DNA of 64,000 nt from the NCBI RefSeq assembly GCF_900183385.1, contig NZ_FXUT01000001.1, positions 1 to 64,000 on the forward strand. The letters are read 5' to 3'. Origin of the DNA: Listeria costaricensis. GTDB taxonomy: Bacteria > Bacillota > Bacilli > Lactobacillales > Listeriaceae. Under the pieces are notes generated by a model, which was given only the letters and a program-made list of their open reading frames with translations, was not told the DNA's origin and ran no database searches. Positions 1 to 8,808 of the stretch are shown in pieces. Made by a program: the position numbers and the translations under genes. How positions within the stretch are numbered: position 1 is the stretch's first letter; each line of letters opens with the position of its first letter.

Positions 1-10
1 GCCGCCGGGC
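1..10 (+). rRNA. Probable 3' end of a 5S rRNA gene
   Basis: The first ten bases resemble the closing bases of a Firmicute 5S rRNA and sit directly before a long tRNA cluster, where an rrn operon normally ends. Only the end is present, so this rests on position and a short match. Confidence 0.4.
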
Positions 11-24
11 AAAGTTTTATATAT

Positions 25-100
25 GGAGGTTTAGCTCAGCTGGGAGAGCATCTGCCTTACAAGCAGAGGGTCAGCGGTTCGATCCCGTTAACCTCCACCA
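25..100 (+). tRNA. tRNA-Val(TAC)
   Basis: Complete cloverleaf: acceptor arms GGAGGTT/AACCTCC, T-arm GGTTCGATCCC and anticodon loop CTTACAA give anticodon TAC. The 3' CCA is encoded. It is the first gene of the cluster. Confidence 0.97.
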
Positions 101-107
101 TTTTTTT

Positions 108-183
108 GCCGGCTTAGCTCAGTTGGTAGAGCAACTGATTTGTAATCAGTAGGTCGCGAGTTCGACTCTTGCAGCCGGCACCA
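108..183 (+). tRNA. tRNA-Thr(TGT)
   Basis: Acceptor arms GCCGGCT/AGCCGGC, with anticodon TGT in the loop TTTGTAA. The 3' CCA is encoded. Confidence 0.97.
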
Positions 184-212
184 TTCTTGTTTATGATGTA
201 TAAACATAGAAT

Positions 213-285
213 GAGCCGTTAGCTCAGTTGGTAGAGCATCTGACTTTTAATCAGAGGGTCGCAGGTTCGAACCCTGCACGGCTCA
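213..285 (+). tRNA. tRNA-Lys(TTT)
   Basis: Acceptor arms GAGCCGT/ACGGCTC, with anticodon TTT in the loop CTTTTAA. No CCA is encoded. This tRNA is an expected target of the mnm5s2U modification pathway that probably includes the ytqA-ytqB pair at 24662-26193. Confidence 0.97.
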
Positions 286-290
286 CTTTT

Positions 291-372
291 GCGGGTGTGG
301 CGGAATTGGCAGACGCACCAGATTTAGGATCTGGCGCCGCAAGGCGTGGGGGTTCAAGTCCCTTCACCCGCA
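291..372 (+). tRNA. tRNA-Leu(TAG)
   Basis: Class II tRNA with a long variable arm and acceptor arms GCGGGTG/CACCCGC. The anticodon loop TTTAGGA gives TAG. No CCA is encoded. Confidence 0.96.
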
Positions 373-389
373 CTTTATTATAAAAATAT

Positions 390-461
390 GCGGAAGTAGT
401 TCAGTGGTAGAACATCACCTTGCCAAGGTGGGGGTCGCGGGTTCGAACCCCGTCTTCCGCT
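390..461 (+). tRNA. tRNA-Gly(GCC)
   Basis: Acceptor arms GCGGAAG/CTTCCGC, discriminator T, and anticodon GCC in the loop TTGCCAA. No CCA is encoded. Confidence 0.96.
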
Positions 462-482
462 TAGATTTTTTTGCTTAATTAC

Positions 483-568
483 GCCGGGGTGGCGGAACTG
501 GCAGACGCACAGGACTTAAAATCCTGCGGATAGTGATATCCGTACCGGTTCGATTCCGGTCCTCGGCA
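483..568 (+). tRNA. tRNA-Leu(TAA)
   Basis: Class II tRNA with a long variable arm. Acceptor arms GCCGGGG/CCTCGGC include one G-T pair. The anticodon loop CTTAAAA gives TAA. No CCA is encoded. Confidence 0.96.
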
Positions 569-583
569 CTTTAATAAAATTAT

Positions 584-657
584 GCGCCCGTAGCTCAACT
601 GGATAGAGTACTTGACTACGAATCAAGCGGTTAGAGGTTCGAATCCTCTCGGGCGCG
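584..657 (+). tRNA. tRNA-Arg(ACG)
   Basis: Acceptor 3' arm CGGGCGC with discriminator G, and anticodon ACG in the loop CTACGAA. The wobble A is the usual TadA deamination target. No CCA is encoded. Confidence 0.96.
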
Positions 658-663
658 CTTTTA

Positions 664-740
664 CGGGAAGTAGCTCAGCTTGGTAGAGCACTTGGTTTGG
701 GACCAAGGGGTCGCAGGTTCGAATCCTGTCTTCCCGACCA
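664..740 (+). tRNA. tRNA-Pro(TGG)
   Basis: Acceptor arms CGGGAAG/CTTCCCG, with anticodon TGG in the loop TTTGGGA. The 3' CCA is encoded. Confidence 0.97.
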
Positions 741-754
741 TTTCTTAACTTTTT

Positions 755-827
755 GGGGCCTTAGCTCAGCTGGGAGAGCGCCTGCTTTGCACGCAGGAGG
801 TCAGCGGTTCGATCCCGCTAGGCTCCA
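755..827 (+). tRNA. tRNA-Ala(TGC)
   Basis: Acceptor arms GGGGCCT/AGGCTCC include one G-T pair. The anticodon loop TTTGCAC gives TGC. No CCA is encoded. Confidence 0.95.
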
Positions 828-873
828 CTGTCTTTCACAATTGCATTTGATGTTTTTGATAGTTTATTATCAT

Positions 874-947
874 GGCGGCGTAGCTCAGCTGGCTAGAGCG
901 TTCGGTTCATACCCGAGAGGTCGTGGGTTCGATTCCCTCCGCCGCTA
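874..947 (+). tRNA. tRNA-Met(CAT), elongator
   Basis: The anticodon loop TTCATAC gives CAT. Acceptor arms GGCGGCG/CGCCGCT resemble Bacillus elongator tRNA-Met and lack the initiator C1-A72 mismatch. The bases after the discriminator read TCA, close to CCA but not CCA. Confidence 0.88.
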
Positions 948-957
948 TCATTAACTT

Positions 958-1031
958 GGACCTTTAGCTCAGTTGGTTAGAGCAGACGGCTCATAACCGT
1001 CCGGTCGCAGGTTCGAGTCCTGCAAGGTCCA
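958..1031 (+). tRNA. tRNA-Ile2(CAT), probable lysidine tRNA
   Basis: Anticodon CAT in the loop CTCATAA, with acceptor arms GGACCTT/AAGGTCC. The body matches the Bacillus tRNA whose C34 is converted to lysidine by TilS to read AUA. This identity is from family resemblance. No CCA is encoded. Confidence 0.85.
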
Positions 1032-1053
1032 CTTATCACATTTTTATTATCGT

Positions 1054-1143
1054 GGAGGAATACCCAAGTCTGGCTGAAGGGATCGGTCTTGAAAACCGAC
1101 AGGCGGGTAATACCGCGCGGGGGTTCGAATCCCTCTTCCTCCG
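1054..1143 (+). tRNA. tRNA-Ser(TGA)
   Basis: Class II tRNA with a long variable arm. The anticodon loop CTTGAAA gives TGA, and the discriminator is G as expected for Ser. No CCA is encoded. Confidence 0.96.
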
Positions 1144-1185
1144 TTTTCGTGATTGGTGGACTTCAAGACTCGTAAATATTATTGT

Positions 1186-1259
<74 letters not shown>

Positions 1260-1269
1260 TTTTAAAGAA

Positions 1270-1345
1270 GGTTCCGTGGTGTAGGGGTTAACATGCCTGC
1301 CTGTCACGCAGGAGATCGCGGGTTCAAATCCCGTCGGAACCGCCA
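1270..1345 (+). tRNA. tRNA-Asp(GTC)
   Basis: Acceptor arms GGTTCCG/CGGAACC, discriminator G, and anticodon GTC in the loop CTGTCAC. The 3' CCA is encoded. Confidence 0.97.
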
Positions 1346-1348
1346 TAT

Positions 1349-1421
1349 GGCTTGGTAGCTCAGTTGGTAGAGCACTTGATTGAAGCTCAAGGTGTCGGCA
1401 GTTCGATTCTGTCCCAAGCCA
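1349..1421 (+). tRNA. tRNA-Phe(GAA)
   Basis: Acceptor arms GGCTTGG/CCAAGCC, with anticodon GAA in the loop TTGAAGC. It starts only 3 bases after tRNA-Asp. No CCA is encoded. Confidence 0.96.
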
Positions 1422-1435
1422 CTCTTTGTTATCAT

Positions 1436-1509
1436 GGCGGGTGTGGCGAAGTGGTTAACGCATCGGATTGTGGTTCCGACACGCGTGGGTTCGATTCCCA
1501 TCATCCGCC
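1436..1509 (+). tRNA. tRNA-His(GTG)
   Basis: The anticodon loop TTGTGGT gives GTG. An extra 5' G at 1436 pairs with discriminator C at 1509, the G-1:C73 identity pair of tRNA-His. No CCA is encoded. Confidence 0.95.
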
Positions 1510-1538
1510 CTTGTAAAATTTAATATTTGTATTATGAT

Positions 1539-1609
1539 GCGGGTGTAGTTTAGTGGTAAAACCACAGCCTTCCAAGCTGTTGTCGAGGGTTCGATTCCCT
1601 TCACCCGCT
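1539..1609 (+). tRNA. tRNA-Gly(TCC)
   Basis: Acceptor arms GCGGGTG/CACCCGC, with anticodon TCC in the loop CTTCCAA. No CCA is encoded. It is the second Gly isoacceptor of the cluster. Confidence 0.95.
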
Positions 1610-1621
1610 TTTGTTGAAAAT

Positions 1622-1695
<74 letters not shown>

Positions 1696-1701
1696 CTTGA
1701 T

Positions 1702-1774
1702 TCCACAGTAGCTCAGTTGGTAGAGCAATCGGCTGTTAACCGATCGGTCGCAGGTTCGAGTCCTGCCTGTGGAG
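1702..1774 (+). tRNA. tRNA-Asn(GTT)
   Basis: Acceptor arms TCCACAG/CTGTGGA, discriminator G, and anticodon GTT in the loop CTGTTAA. No CCA is encoded. Confidence 0.96.
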
Positions 1775-1804
1775 TTTCTATTTTCAATATAATTTGTAAG
1801 GCAT

Positions 1805-1895
1805 GGAGAAGTACTCAAGTGGCTGAAGAGGCGCCCCTGCTAAGGGTGTAGGTCGTTAACGCGGCGCGAGGGTTCAAATCCCTCCTTCTCCGCCA
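1805..1895 (+). tRNA. tRNA-Ser(GCT)
   Basis: Class II tRNA with a long variable arm. The anticodon loop CTGCTAA gives GCT and the discriminator is G. The 3' CCA is encoded. Confidence 0.96.
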
Positions 1896-1897
1896 GA

Positions 1898-1969
1898 GGC
1901 CCGTTGGTCAAGCGGTTAAGACACCGCCCTTTCACGGCGGTAACACGGGTTCGAATCCCGTACGGGTCA
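1898..1969 (+). tRNA. tRNA-Glu(TTC)
   Basis: Acceptor arms GGCCCGT/ACGGGTC, with anticodon TTC in the loop CTTTCAC. No CCA is encoded. It is the last gene of the cluster and starts 2 bases after tRNA-Ser. Confidence 0.96.
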
Positions 1970-1973
1970 TTTT

Positions 1974-2010
1974 AAAAAGAACAATATCCATTTGGATATT
2001 GTTCTTTTTC
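1974..2010 (+). terminator. Terminator of the rRNA-tRNA operon
   Basis: A perfect 15-bp stem (arms 1975-1989 and 1994-2008) has a four-base loop. A T-rich 3' arm follows directly after the last tRNA. Confidence 0.85.
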
Positions 2011-2047
2011 TATAAATAGAAATAGGCATGGGGAAAGGAATGACAGG

Positions 2048-3202
2048 ATGCGGGCAAAAGGGAAGTTTTGGATTTTGACCATTGTTGTGGCGATATCGGG
2101 TCTATCACAGGGGCTGTTGTTGCCGCTGATTGCGATTATTTTTGAGGAGCAGGGGATTGGTGCTGGACTGAATGGGGTGCATGCGACGGGGATCTATATT
2201 GGCGTTCTGTTGGTGTCGCCATTTATTGAGGCGCCGCTGCATCGATTTGGCTACAAGCCGATTATTTTAGTCGGCGGTTTTCTTGTGGCGCTCGCCTTGT
2301 TGCTATTTCCGATATGGTTTAATCTGGTCTTCTGGTTTGCTTTACGGCTGGTGATTGGAGTGGGGGATCATATGCTGCACTTTTCTTCGCAGACTTGGAT
2401 TGGGGCAATGACTAGTCCGGCGAAACGTGGTCGGAATATGGCGATCTATGGGCTGTTTTTTTCGTTAGGGTTTGCGATTGGGCCGCAGCTGGTCAACTTG
2501 ACGGCTATTAGTCCTGATTTTCCGTTCTACTTTTCGGGGGTCTTGGTGCTGCTGGCGTGGAGTTTGGTTTGGCTTCTCAGGAATGAATTTATTGCGGAAG
2601 GGCAGACGGTTCGGAAAATGTCTTTTGGAAGCAGTATGAAGCGCTTTTCGGAAGTGGGGAGGCTCGCTTGGGTGGCTATGATACCACCGTTTTTGTATGG
2701 AGTTTTGGAGACGGCGCTTAATGCGACTTTTCCGATTGTCGGGCTGCGGAGTGGGCTGTCGACGTATATGATTACCATGATTATTTCTTCTTTTTCGGTG
2801 GGGACGATTCTTTTTCAAGTGCCGATTGGAATTTTAAGTGATCGGTTGGGGAGAGGAAAAGTATTGCCAATTTTGACCGGTCTTGGTGGGCTGGTATTCT
2901 TGATGGCGACTTTTGCAAATCAGTTTTTCTTTTTTGTGCTGATTTTCTTTATGTTGGGAATATTGGTTGGGTCGCTCTATTCGCTGGGGCTCTCATACAT
3001 GACGGATTTGACGCCAGTGGAGCTTTTGCCGGCTGGAAATATTTTGGTGGGCATGTGCTTTAGTGTGGGCAGCATTTTGGGCCCGACGATAACGGGTACC
3101 TTGATTGGCTGGCTTGGCGGTCAAGCGTTTTATCTGGCTGTAGCGGTTCTTTTGATGCTGGGCAGTCTACTCCTTTTCAAACAAAAGAAAAAAGTTTTCT
3201 AA
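2048..3202 (+). CDS. MFS transporter (multidrug-efflux-like)
   Basis: Predicted integral membrane transporter of the major facilitator superfamily, 384 residues with about 12 hydrophobic segments. An N-terminal half with a conserved-loop-like stretch (RFGYKPIILVGG, about residues 65-76) and a central basic loop near residues 185-200 fit the fold. A second loop ILSDRLGRGKVLP (about residues 260-272) is the classic MFS loop 2/3 or 8/9 motif. The start is preceded by an AAAGGA site with 8-base spacing. It stands alone after the tRNA terminator and before the metE promoter. In Listeria an MFS gene sits at the same place beside metE; the substrate is unknown and a link to methionine is only positional. 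Confidence 0.85.
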   Translation: MRAKGKFWILTIVVAISGLSQGLLLPLIAIIFEEQGIGAGLNGVHATGIYIGVLLVSPFIEAPLHRFGYKPIILVGGFLVALALLLFPIWFNLVFWFALRLVIGVGDHMLHFSSQTWIGAMTSPAKRGRNMAIYGLFFSLGFAIGPQLVNLTAISPDFPFYFSGVLVLLAWSLVWLLRNEFIAEGQTVRKMSFGSSMKRFSEVGRLAWVAMIPPFLYGVLETALNATFPIVGLRSGLSTYMITMIISSFSVGTILFQVPIGILSDRLGRGKVLPILTGLGGLVFLMATFANQFFFFVLIFFMLGILVGSLYSLGLSYMTDLTPVELLPAGNILVGMCFSVGSILGPTITGTLIGWLGGQAFYLAVAVLLMLGSLLLFKQKKKVF

Positions 3203-3211
3203 AAATAATGA

Positions 3212-3241
3212 TTGACAAGTTTTAGTGAGAAGTGATATGAT
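3212..3241 (+). promoter_or_regulatory. Sigma-A promoter of metE operon
   Basis: A consensus -35 TTGACA (3212-3217), 18-base spacer and -10 TATGAT (3236-3241) lie about 35 bases before the SAM riboswitch. Confidence 0.8.
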
Positions 3242-3276
3242 GACTTCAATACTTTTTGTTAACAATTTTATAAAAA

Positions 3277-3384
3277 CTCTTATAACGAGTGGTAGAGGGA
3301 CTGGCCCGATGAAACCCAGCAACCTTTCAATTTTTTGAAAAAGGTGCTAAATCCTGCAAAGCGTCATGCTTTGAGAGATAAGAG
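3277..3384 (+). promoter_or_regulatory. SAM-I (S-box) riboswitch of metE
   Basis: The S-box core is clear: GTGGTAGAGGGACTGGCCC, GAAACCCAGCAACC, then AAGGTGCTAA and a GAGAGATAAGAG closing arm. P1 pairs CTCTTAT (3277-3283) with ATAAGAG (3378-3384). SAM binding should stabilise P1 and allow the downstream terminator to form, shutting off metE-metI-yitJ. Confidence 0.96.
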
Positions 3385-3421
3385 AGCGATAGATTCTTTG
3401 TGTATCTTGCCAAAGACGTGG

Positions 3422-3450
3422 ACCTCTCTTTTCTTAAAGGGAGGTTTTTT
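3422..3450 (+). terminator. Terminator of the metE S-box expression platform
   Basis: Stem ACCTCTC (3422-3428) pairs with GGGAGGT (3439-3445) and is followed by a run of T. It lies between the aptamer and the metE ribosome binding site, as expected for transcription attenuation. Confidence 0.85.
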
Positions 3451-3481
3451 CGTGCCTGAACCAGGAAAGGAATGGTGTAAA

Positions 3482-5758
3482 ATGGCAAATGTGTTGAGTT
3501 CAAATTTAGGGTATCCGCGGCTTGGGGAAAAACGGGAATGGAAAAAAGCATTGGAGCGTTATTGGAGTGGGCAAAGTTCGGCTGATGAGCTGCTGGCTGA
3601 GACGAAGCAAGTTCGGCTGCATAATTTGCGTAAACAGCAAAAGGCGGGGATTGATTTGATTCCGGTCAATGATTTTAGTTTGTATGATCACGTGCTGGAT
3701 ACGAGTGTTAGCTTTGGCATTGTGCCCAAACGCTTTTCAAATGAGAATTCGCTGGATACATATTTTGCGATTGCTCGGGGAACGAAGGAGCAGGTGGCAT
3801 CTGAAATGACTAAGTGGTATAACACGAATTATCACTATATTGTACCGGAATTAGAGGGTGCGTCACCAAAGTTAGTTGACAATCGGGCGCTTCGGTATTA
3901 CTTAGAGGCAAAAGAAGAGCTTGGGATTGAAGGGAAGCCGGTGATTTTGGGGCCGATCAGCTATTTGAAGCTCGGGAAAGGTTATCAGGATTTTGAAGGA
4001 TTATTGGACCGCTTTTTACCGGTATATGAAGAGTTGATTGAGGAACTGGACGAAGCGGGTGTTCAGTGGCTGCAGATTGATGAGCCGTACCTATCGACAA
4101 CTTTTCCAAAAGAGGAATTGGTTTTATTTGAAAAAGTTTATCAACGGTTGCGGGAGAAGGCGCCGCATACGAAATTCCTGTTGCAAACATATTTTGAAAG
4201 TTTGGATTATTATGACGAAATTGTGGAGCTACCAGTCGATGGGGTTGGGATTGATTTTGTCCATGATTTTGGGGAGTCGCTGGAGAAGATCAAGCAGAGC
4301 GGTTTTCCGGTAAATAAATATTTAGCGGCTGGGATCATTGATGGTCGGAATGTCTGGCGGGCGGATCTGGCTGAACGGCTGGCATTTGTTGAGGGGCTAA
4401 CGGAGCTGGTTTCAGCGGATCGCTTAATTTTACAGCCGTCTTCGTCTTTACTCCATGTGCCGATCACGAAGCAAAGTGAAACCAATCTTTCGGAGTTGCT
4501 GTTAAACGGGTTGAGTTTTGCGGATGAAAAGCTGACGGAAATTCATCTTTTGACAGAGGCGCTGAACGGTCGGAAAAATCAAGAGGCGTTTGAGGAGGCT
4601 AAAGTGGGAAGGGAGGCGCTCCAACATTCTCCAGAACGAAATATTGCTTCTGTTGAGGCGGCGATTAAGGCGCTTCCTGAATTGGTCAATGAGCGAAATC
4701 AACCATTTGATGAGCGGATTAAGTTGCAACACGCGTGGCTGAAACTGCCGCTGCTTCCGACAACGACGATTGGGAGCTTTCCTCAATCCAGCGAGGTTCG
4801 GCAAAAGCGTTCGGCCTGGTTGAAAAAAGAGTTGTCTGATGAGGCATACGGGGCATATATCGAGCAGGAAATTGCGCGTTGGATCAAGATTCAGGAAGAG
4901 CTCGGCTTAGATGTTCTGGTGCACGGTGAATTTGAACGGACGGACATGGTGGAATATTTTGGTCAAAAATTGGCTGGTTTTGAAGCGACGAAATTCGGCT
5001 GGGTGCAGTCTTATGGTTCGAGAGCGGTTCGTCCGCCACTTGTATATGGCGATGTGGCATTTGTCGAACCGATTACAGTGAAAGAAAGTGTCTATGCGCA
5101 GTCGCTAACGGAAAAACCGGTGAAAGGGATGCTGACGGCACCGATTACCATTATCAATTGGAGCTTTGTTCGAGATGACATTCCGAAAAATCAAGTGGCG
5201 AATCAAATCGGACTGGCTTTGCGGCAGGAAGTAGAGGAATTGGAGCGTAACGGAATTCGGATTATTCAGGTCGATGAGCCGGCGCTTCGGGAAGGATTGC
5301 CGCTTAAAAAGAAACGTTGGGAAAAGTACTTGGCGGATGCGGTGTATAGTTTCAAACTAACGACCACTTCGGTTCAAGATGATACGCAGATTCATACGCA
5401 TATGTGTTATTCGGAATTTGACGATATTATTGCAACCATCAGTGCGCTTGATGCAGATGTTATCTCGATCGAAACTTCCAGAAGTCATGGGGAGATTGTT
5501 TCAACCTTTGAGGAAATCACGTATGACAAAGAAATTGGCTTGGGTGTATATGATATTCATAGCCCACGTGTACCAACGATCGAGGAGATTAAAGGAAATA
5601 TTGAACGGGCACTTCGAGTTATCCCGATTGAACAGTTTTGGATCAATCCGGATTGCGGGCTGAAAACGCGGAAAGAGCCTGAAACGATTGCGGCCTTGAA
5701 GGATATGGTCGAGGCGACGATTCAGATTAGAAATGCGTATCAGGTGACGACCAAATAG
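3482..5758 (+). CDS. metE: Cobalamin-independent methionine synthase MetE
   Basis: Transfers the methyl group of 5-methyltetrahydropteroyltri-glutamate to homocysteine in the cytoplasm. The 758 residues match the family length and carry two (beta/alpha)8 halves: an N-terminal half starting [18 protein letters not shown] and a C-terminal catalytic half starting at TTTIGSFPQ. Zinc ligands are visible as HMCYSE and later DCGLKTR, together with the conserved IETSRSHGE. The ATG at 3482 is chosen over an in-frame one at 3335 because it has an AGGAAAGG site 11 bases upstream and begins at the conserved N-terminus; 3335 lies inside the riboswitch. First gene of the S-box operon. Confidence 0.97.
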   Translation: MANVLSSNLGYPRLGEKREWKKALERYWSGQSSADELLAETKQVRLHNLRKQQKAGIDLIPVNDFSLYDHVLDTSVSFGIVPKRFSNENSLDTYFAIARGTKEQVASEMTKWYNTNYHYIVPELEGASPKLVDNRALRYYLEAKEELGIEGKPVILGPISYLKLGKGYQDFEGLLDRFLPVYEELIEELDEAGVQWLQIDEPYLSTTFPKEELVLFEKVYQRLREKAPHTKFLLQTYFESLDYYDEIVELPVDGVGIDFVHDFGESLEKIKQSGFPVNKYLAAGIIDGRNVWRADLAERLAFVEGLTELVSADRLILQPSSSLLHVPITKQSETNLSELLLNGLSFADEKLTEIHLLTEALNGRKNQEAFEEAKVGREALQHSPERNIASVEAAIKALPELVNERNQPFDERIKLQHAWLKLPLLPTTTIGSFPQSSEVRQKRSAWLKKELSDEAYGAYIEQEIARWIKIQEELGLDVLVHGEFERTDMVEYFGQKLAGFEATKFGWVQSYGSRAVRPPLVYGDVAFVEPITVKESVYAQSLTEKPVKGMLTAPITIINWSFVRDDIPKNQVANQIGLALRQEVEELERNGIRIIQVDEPALREGLPLKKKRWEKYLADAVYSFKLTTTSVQDDTQIHTHMCYSEFDDIIATISALDADVISIETSRSHGEIVSTFEEITYDKEIGLGVYDIHSPRVPTIEEIKGNIERALRVIPIEQFWINPDCGLKTRKEPETIAALKDMVEATIQIRNAYQVTTK

Positions 5759-5778
5759 AAAAGAAGGAGGAATTCGAC

Positions 5779-6900
5779 ATGGTGAAGCTGGAAAAAGAGA
5801 CGATTGTCGCGCAAATCGGCAATAAAAAATGTGAAAAGACGGGTGCTGTCAATATGCCGATTTATCTTTCGACAGCTTACCGCCATGAGGATCTTGGTCG
5901 CTCGACGGGATTTGATTATACGCGAACGGGCAATCCAACACGCGATGCTTTGCAGGAGGCGCTGGCTGTTTTGGAGGGCGGTTATCAGGCTTTTGCTACA
6001 AGTTCAGGTATGAGTGCCATTCAACTGGTTTTTGAAAAATTTCAGACGGGGGATCATATCATTAGTATTCAAGATGTGTATGGTGGTTCCTTTCGCTTTT
6101 TTCGGCAAATTGAAGCCAAGTATCAAATTTCATTCAGTTATTGGGACGGTCGTGCGCTGAGCGATTTAGCTTTGCTTGTGCGGCCGGAATCAAAAGCCAT
6201 CTTTATCGAGACGCCTTCCAATCCGCTGATGCGAGAACTTGATCTGGCGGAGCTGGCGCGGTTTGCCAAACAACATCACTTACTTTTGATTGTGGATAAT
6301 ACGTTCTACACGCCAGTCTTCCAGCAGCCGCTTGCTCTCGGGGCGGATATTGTGCTTCACAGCGCGACGAAATATCTGGGTGGACATAATGATGTTCTGG
6401 CAGGGGCAGTTATTGTCAAAGATCCTACGCTGGCTGCTTTTTATGAAGAGACATTGAATGCGATCGGCTGTGTGCTGGCGCCATTTGATTGTTGGCTACT
6501 TATTCGTGGGCTTAAAACGCTGTACTTGCGGATGAAACAGCATCAGGAAAATGCGCGGGCAGTGGCGGCGTTCTTAGCGGAACATCCACTTGTTCAGCAG
6601 GTGCTCTATCCGGGCAAGGGCGGGATGATCAGTTTTTATATTCAGGATGAAAAATTAGTTTCGCCGCTGCTTCGGGCGTTGGAGTTGTTTACTTTTGCGG
6701 AAAGCTTGGGCGGTGTGGAGAGTCTGATTACGTATCCGGCCACGCAGACGCATGCGGATATTCCAAAAGATGTGCGCGATGCTTATGGACTTACGAATCA
6801 GCTGGTTCGGCTTTCTGTGGGGATTGAAGCCAAGCAGGACTTGATTGCGGATCTTTCGCAGGGGCTTGCCAAAGTGGAAGCGGAGGTGGGAGCTCGATGA
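5779..6900 (+). CDS. metI: PLP-dependent cystathionine gamma-synthase / O-acetylhomoserine thiolyase, MetI type
   Basis: A Cys/Met metabolism PLP enzyme of 373 residues, the same length as B. subtilis MetI, which makes cystathionine or homocysteine from O-acetylhomoserine. The PLP lysine lies in HSATKYLGGHNDV, and the substrate loop YTRTGNPTRDALQ (about residues 48-60) and PSNPLMRELDL are conserved. The start has AAGGAGG 8 bases upstream, 20 bases after metE. It overlaps yitJ by ATGA, so the two are translationally coupled. A metC-type beta-lyase gene normally found here in B. subtilis and Listeria is absent, so direct sulfhydrylation or a metC elsewhere must supply homocysteine. Confidence 0.93.
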   Translation: MVKLEKETIVAQIGNKKCEKTGAVNMPIYLSTAYRHEDLGRSTGFDYTRTGNPTRDALQEALAVLEGGYQAFATSSGMSAIQLVFEKFQTGDHIISIQDVYGGSFRFFRQIEAKYQISFSYWDGRALSDLALLVRPESKAIFIETPSNPLMRELDLAELARFAKQHHLLLIVDNTFYTPVFQQPLALGADIVLHSATKYLGGHNDVLAGAVIVKDPTLAAFYEETLNAIGCVLAPFDCWLLIRGLKTLYLRMKQHQENARAVAAFLAEHPLVQQVLYPGKGGMISFYIQDEKLVSPLLRALELFTFAESLGGVESLITYPATQTHADIPKDVRDAYGLTNQLVRLSVGIEAKQDLIADLSQGLAKVEAEVGAR

Positions 6901-8762
6901 ATCTGAGAAAAGATTTAAGTGAGAAGATCTTGCTGGCGGACGGAGCGATGGGGACGCTGCTCTATTCTTACGGGGTGGACCGGTCGTTTGATGAGCTTAA
7001 TCTGACACATCCGGAAGAAATTAAGGCGATTCATCAGGCCTATATTGGGGCTGGCTGTGATGTTATTCAAACCAATACATACGGGGCGAATTATTTGAAG
7101 CTGGCACGGTATGGTCTTCAGGATGAAGTGAAGCGGATCAACCAGGCGGCGATCAAAATTGCCAAGGAGGCGGCGCGCGGAACGGGCACTTATATTTTTG
7201 GTACGATCGGCGGGATTGGTGGCGCGACGGATTCGCTTTCGGAGGCTTCACCGCTGGAGGAGATCAAACGCAGCTTTCGAGAGCAGCTCTACTGTTTTTT
7301 GCTGGAAGGGGTCGATGCGCTTTTACTTGAGACCTACTATGACTTCCATGAATTGAAGACGGTACTGAAAATTGTGCGTGAAACGACGGATCTGCCGGTG
7401 GTGGCCAATGTTTCGATGCATGAGGCCGGAATTCTCCAATCTGGCGAGCGGCTTTCGGATGCACTGGATGAGCTTTTGGCACTAGGGGCAGATGTCGTGG
7501 GTGTCAACTGTCGGCTGGGTCCGTATCACATGGCGAAAGCGCTCGAAACGGTGCCTATTCCGGAGAAGGGCTATTTGGCGGCTTATCCTAACGCCAGCTT
7601 GCCAGAGGTGCAGGACGGCAAAGTGGTGTATCAGGCGGAAGAAGATTATTTTGAACGCTATGCGGAGGTTTTTCGGCAGCAGGGAGTGAGGTTGCTTGGC
7701 GGATGCTGCGGGACAACGCCGGATCATATTCGGGCTTTCCGGAAGGGGCTAGAGTCGCTTGAGCCGGTGACAGAGAAGGAGGTTCGCGTATTGCCAGAAG
7801 CCGTTTCTCTGGAAAGTCAAACGGAAGATCGGGAACGACTGCTCGACAAGGTGAAAACAAGGCCGACTATCCTCGTCGAGCTGGACCCGCCACGGACCTT
7901 TGATACGGATAAATTTTTCCAAGGGGCAAAAGCTTTGCAAGAGGCCGGTGTGGATGCGCTGACGCTGTCGGATAATTCACTTGCGACGCCGCGGATCAGT
8001 AATATGGCGATTGCTGCTATTTTGAAATATCAATATGACATTGAGCCGCTTGTTCATTTGACGACGCGGGATCATAATTTGGTGGGGCTTCATTCGCATA
8101 TTATGGGGTTTCACAAACTGGGGCTGCACGATATTTTGGCGATTACGGGGGATCCAACAAAAGTGGGGGATTTTCCGGGGGCTACGTCGGTTTTTGATGT
8201 CCGTTCAGTCGAGCTGCTTCAACTGATCAAAAAATTCAATCAAGGTCTTTCTTATACTGGTGCTTCGCTCAAGGAAAAGGCACAGTTCCAGGTGGCGGCG
8301 GCTTTCAATCCGAATGTGGCCAATGTCGAGAAAGCGGTTCGTTTGATCAAACGGAAAGTGGACTACGGGGCGGATTATATCATTACACAGCCTATCTATG
8401 ATCCAGAGAAGGTGCAGATTTTAAAGAAAGCTTTAGAGAAAGAGCAGCTGCAGGATGTCCCCATCTTTATCGGCGTGATGCCGCTTCTTTCAAGTCGCAA
8501 TGCGGAGTTTCTTCATCATGAGGTACCGGGGATTCGGCTGACGGAAGAGGTGCGGGAACGGATGCGGATTGCAGAGGCAGAGGGACGTGCGGCAGAGGAA
8601 GGCTTGCAGATTGCTCGAGAGATGATTGATGCCATTATGGACGATTATCACGGGATTTACCTGATTACGCCATTTCTGCGGTATGATCTTTCGGTAAGCT
8701 TGACGGAGTATATTAAGAGTAAAACTACTGTACAGACTCACTCGCAGCAGATCCACGTATAA
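6897..8762 (+). CDS. yitJ: Bifunctional homocysteine S-methyltransferase / 5,10-methylene-THF reductase (YitJ-like)
   Basis: A two-domain fusion of 621 residues. The N-terminal homocysteine S-methyltransferase domain (about 1-290) starts with ADGAMGTLLYSYG and has zinc ligands in VGVNCRLGP (near residue 204) and GGCCGTTPDH (near 270). The C-terminal methylenetetrahydrofolate reductase domain (about 315-610) has VELDPPRTFDT, LHDILAITGDPT and TQPIYDPEKV. The reductase half supplies the methyl donor for MetE. It is the last gene of the S-box operon and is followed by a strong terminator. Confidence 0.95.
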   Translation: MNLRKDLSEKILLADGAMGTLLYSYGVDRSFDELNLTHPEEIKAIHQAYIGAGCDVIQTNTYGANYLKLARYGLQDEVKRINQAAIKIAKEAARGTGTYIFGTIGGIGGATDSLSEASPLEEIKRSFREQLYCFLLEGVDALLLETYYDFHELKTVLKIVRETTDLPVVANVSMHEAGILQSGERLSDALDELLALGADVVGVNCRLGPYHMAKALETVPIPEKGYLAAYPNASLPEVQDGKVVYQAEEDYFERYAEVFRQQGVRLLGGCCGTTPDHIRAFRKGLESLEPVTEKEVRVLPEAVSLESQTEDRERLLDKVKTRPTILVELDPPRTFDTDKFFQGAKALQEAGVDALTLSDNSLATPRISNMAIAAILKYQYDIEPLVHLTTRDHNLVGLHSHIMGFHKLGLHDILAITGDPTKVGDFPGATSVFDVRSVELLQLIKKFNQGLSYTGASLKEKAQFQVAAAFNPNVANVEKAVRLIKRKVDYGADYIITQPIYDPEKVQILKKALEKEQLQDVPIFIGVMPLLSSRNAEFLHHEVPGIRLTEEVRERMRIAEAEGRAAEEGLQIAREMIDAIMDDYHGIYLITPFLRYDLSVSLTEYIKSKTTVQTHSQQIHV

Positions 8763-8763
8763 G

Positions 8764-8808
8764 AAAAGCGCGCAAAATCTGAAACAAGATTTTGCGCGCT
8801 TTTTTTAC
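8764..8808. terminator. Bidirectional terminator between yitJ and menA
   Basis: A perfect 14-bp G+C-rich stem (8767-8780 with 8787-8800) is flanked by A-rich and T-rich tracts, so it can stop both convergent transcripts. Confidence 0.92.

Noticed and set aside
3335-3481. N-terminal extension of MetE by 49 residues
   Set aside because: It would be translated through the S-box aptamer and terminator; the start at 3482 has a binding site and the family N-terminus.
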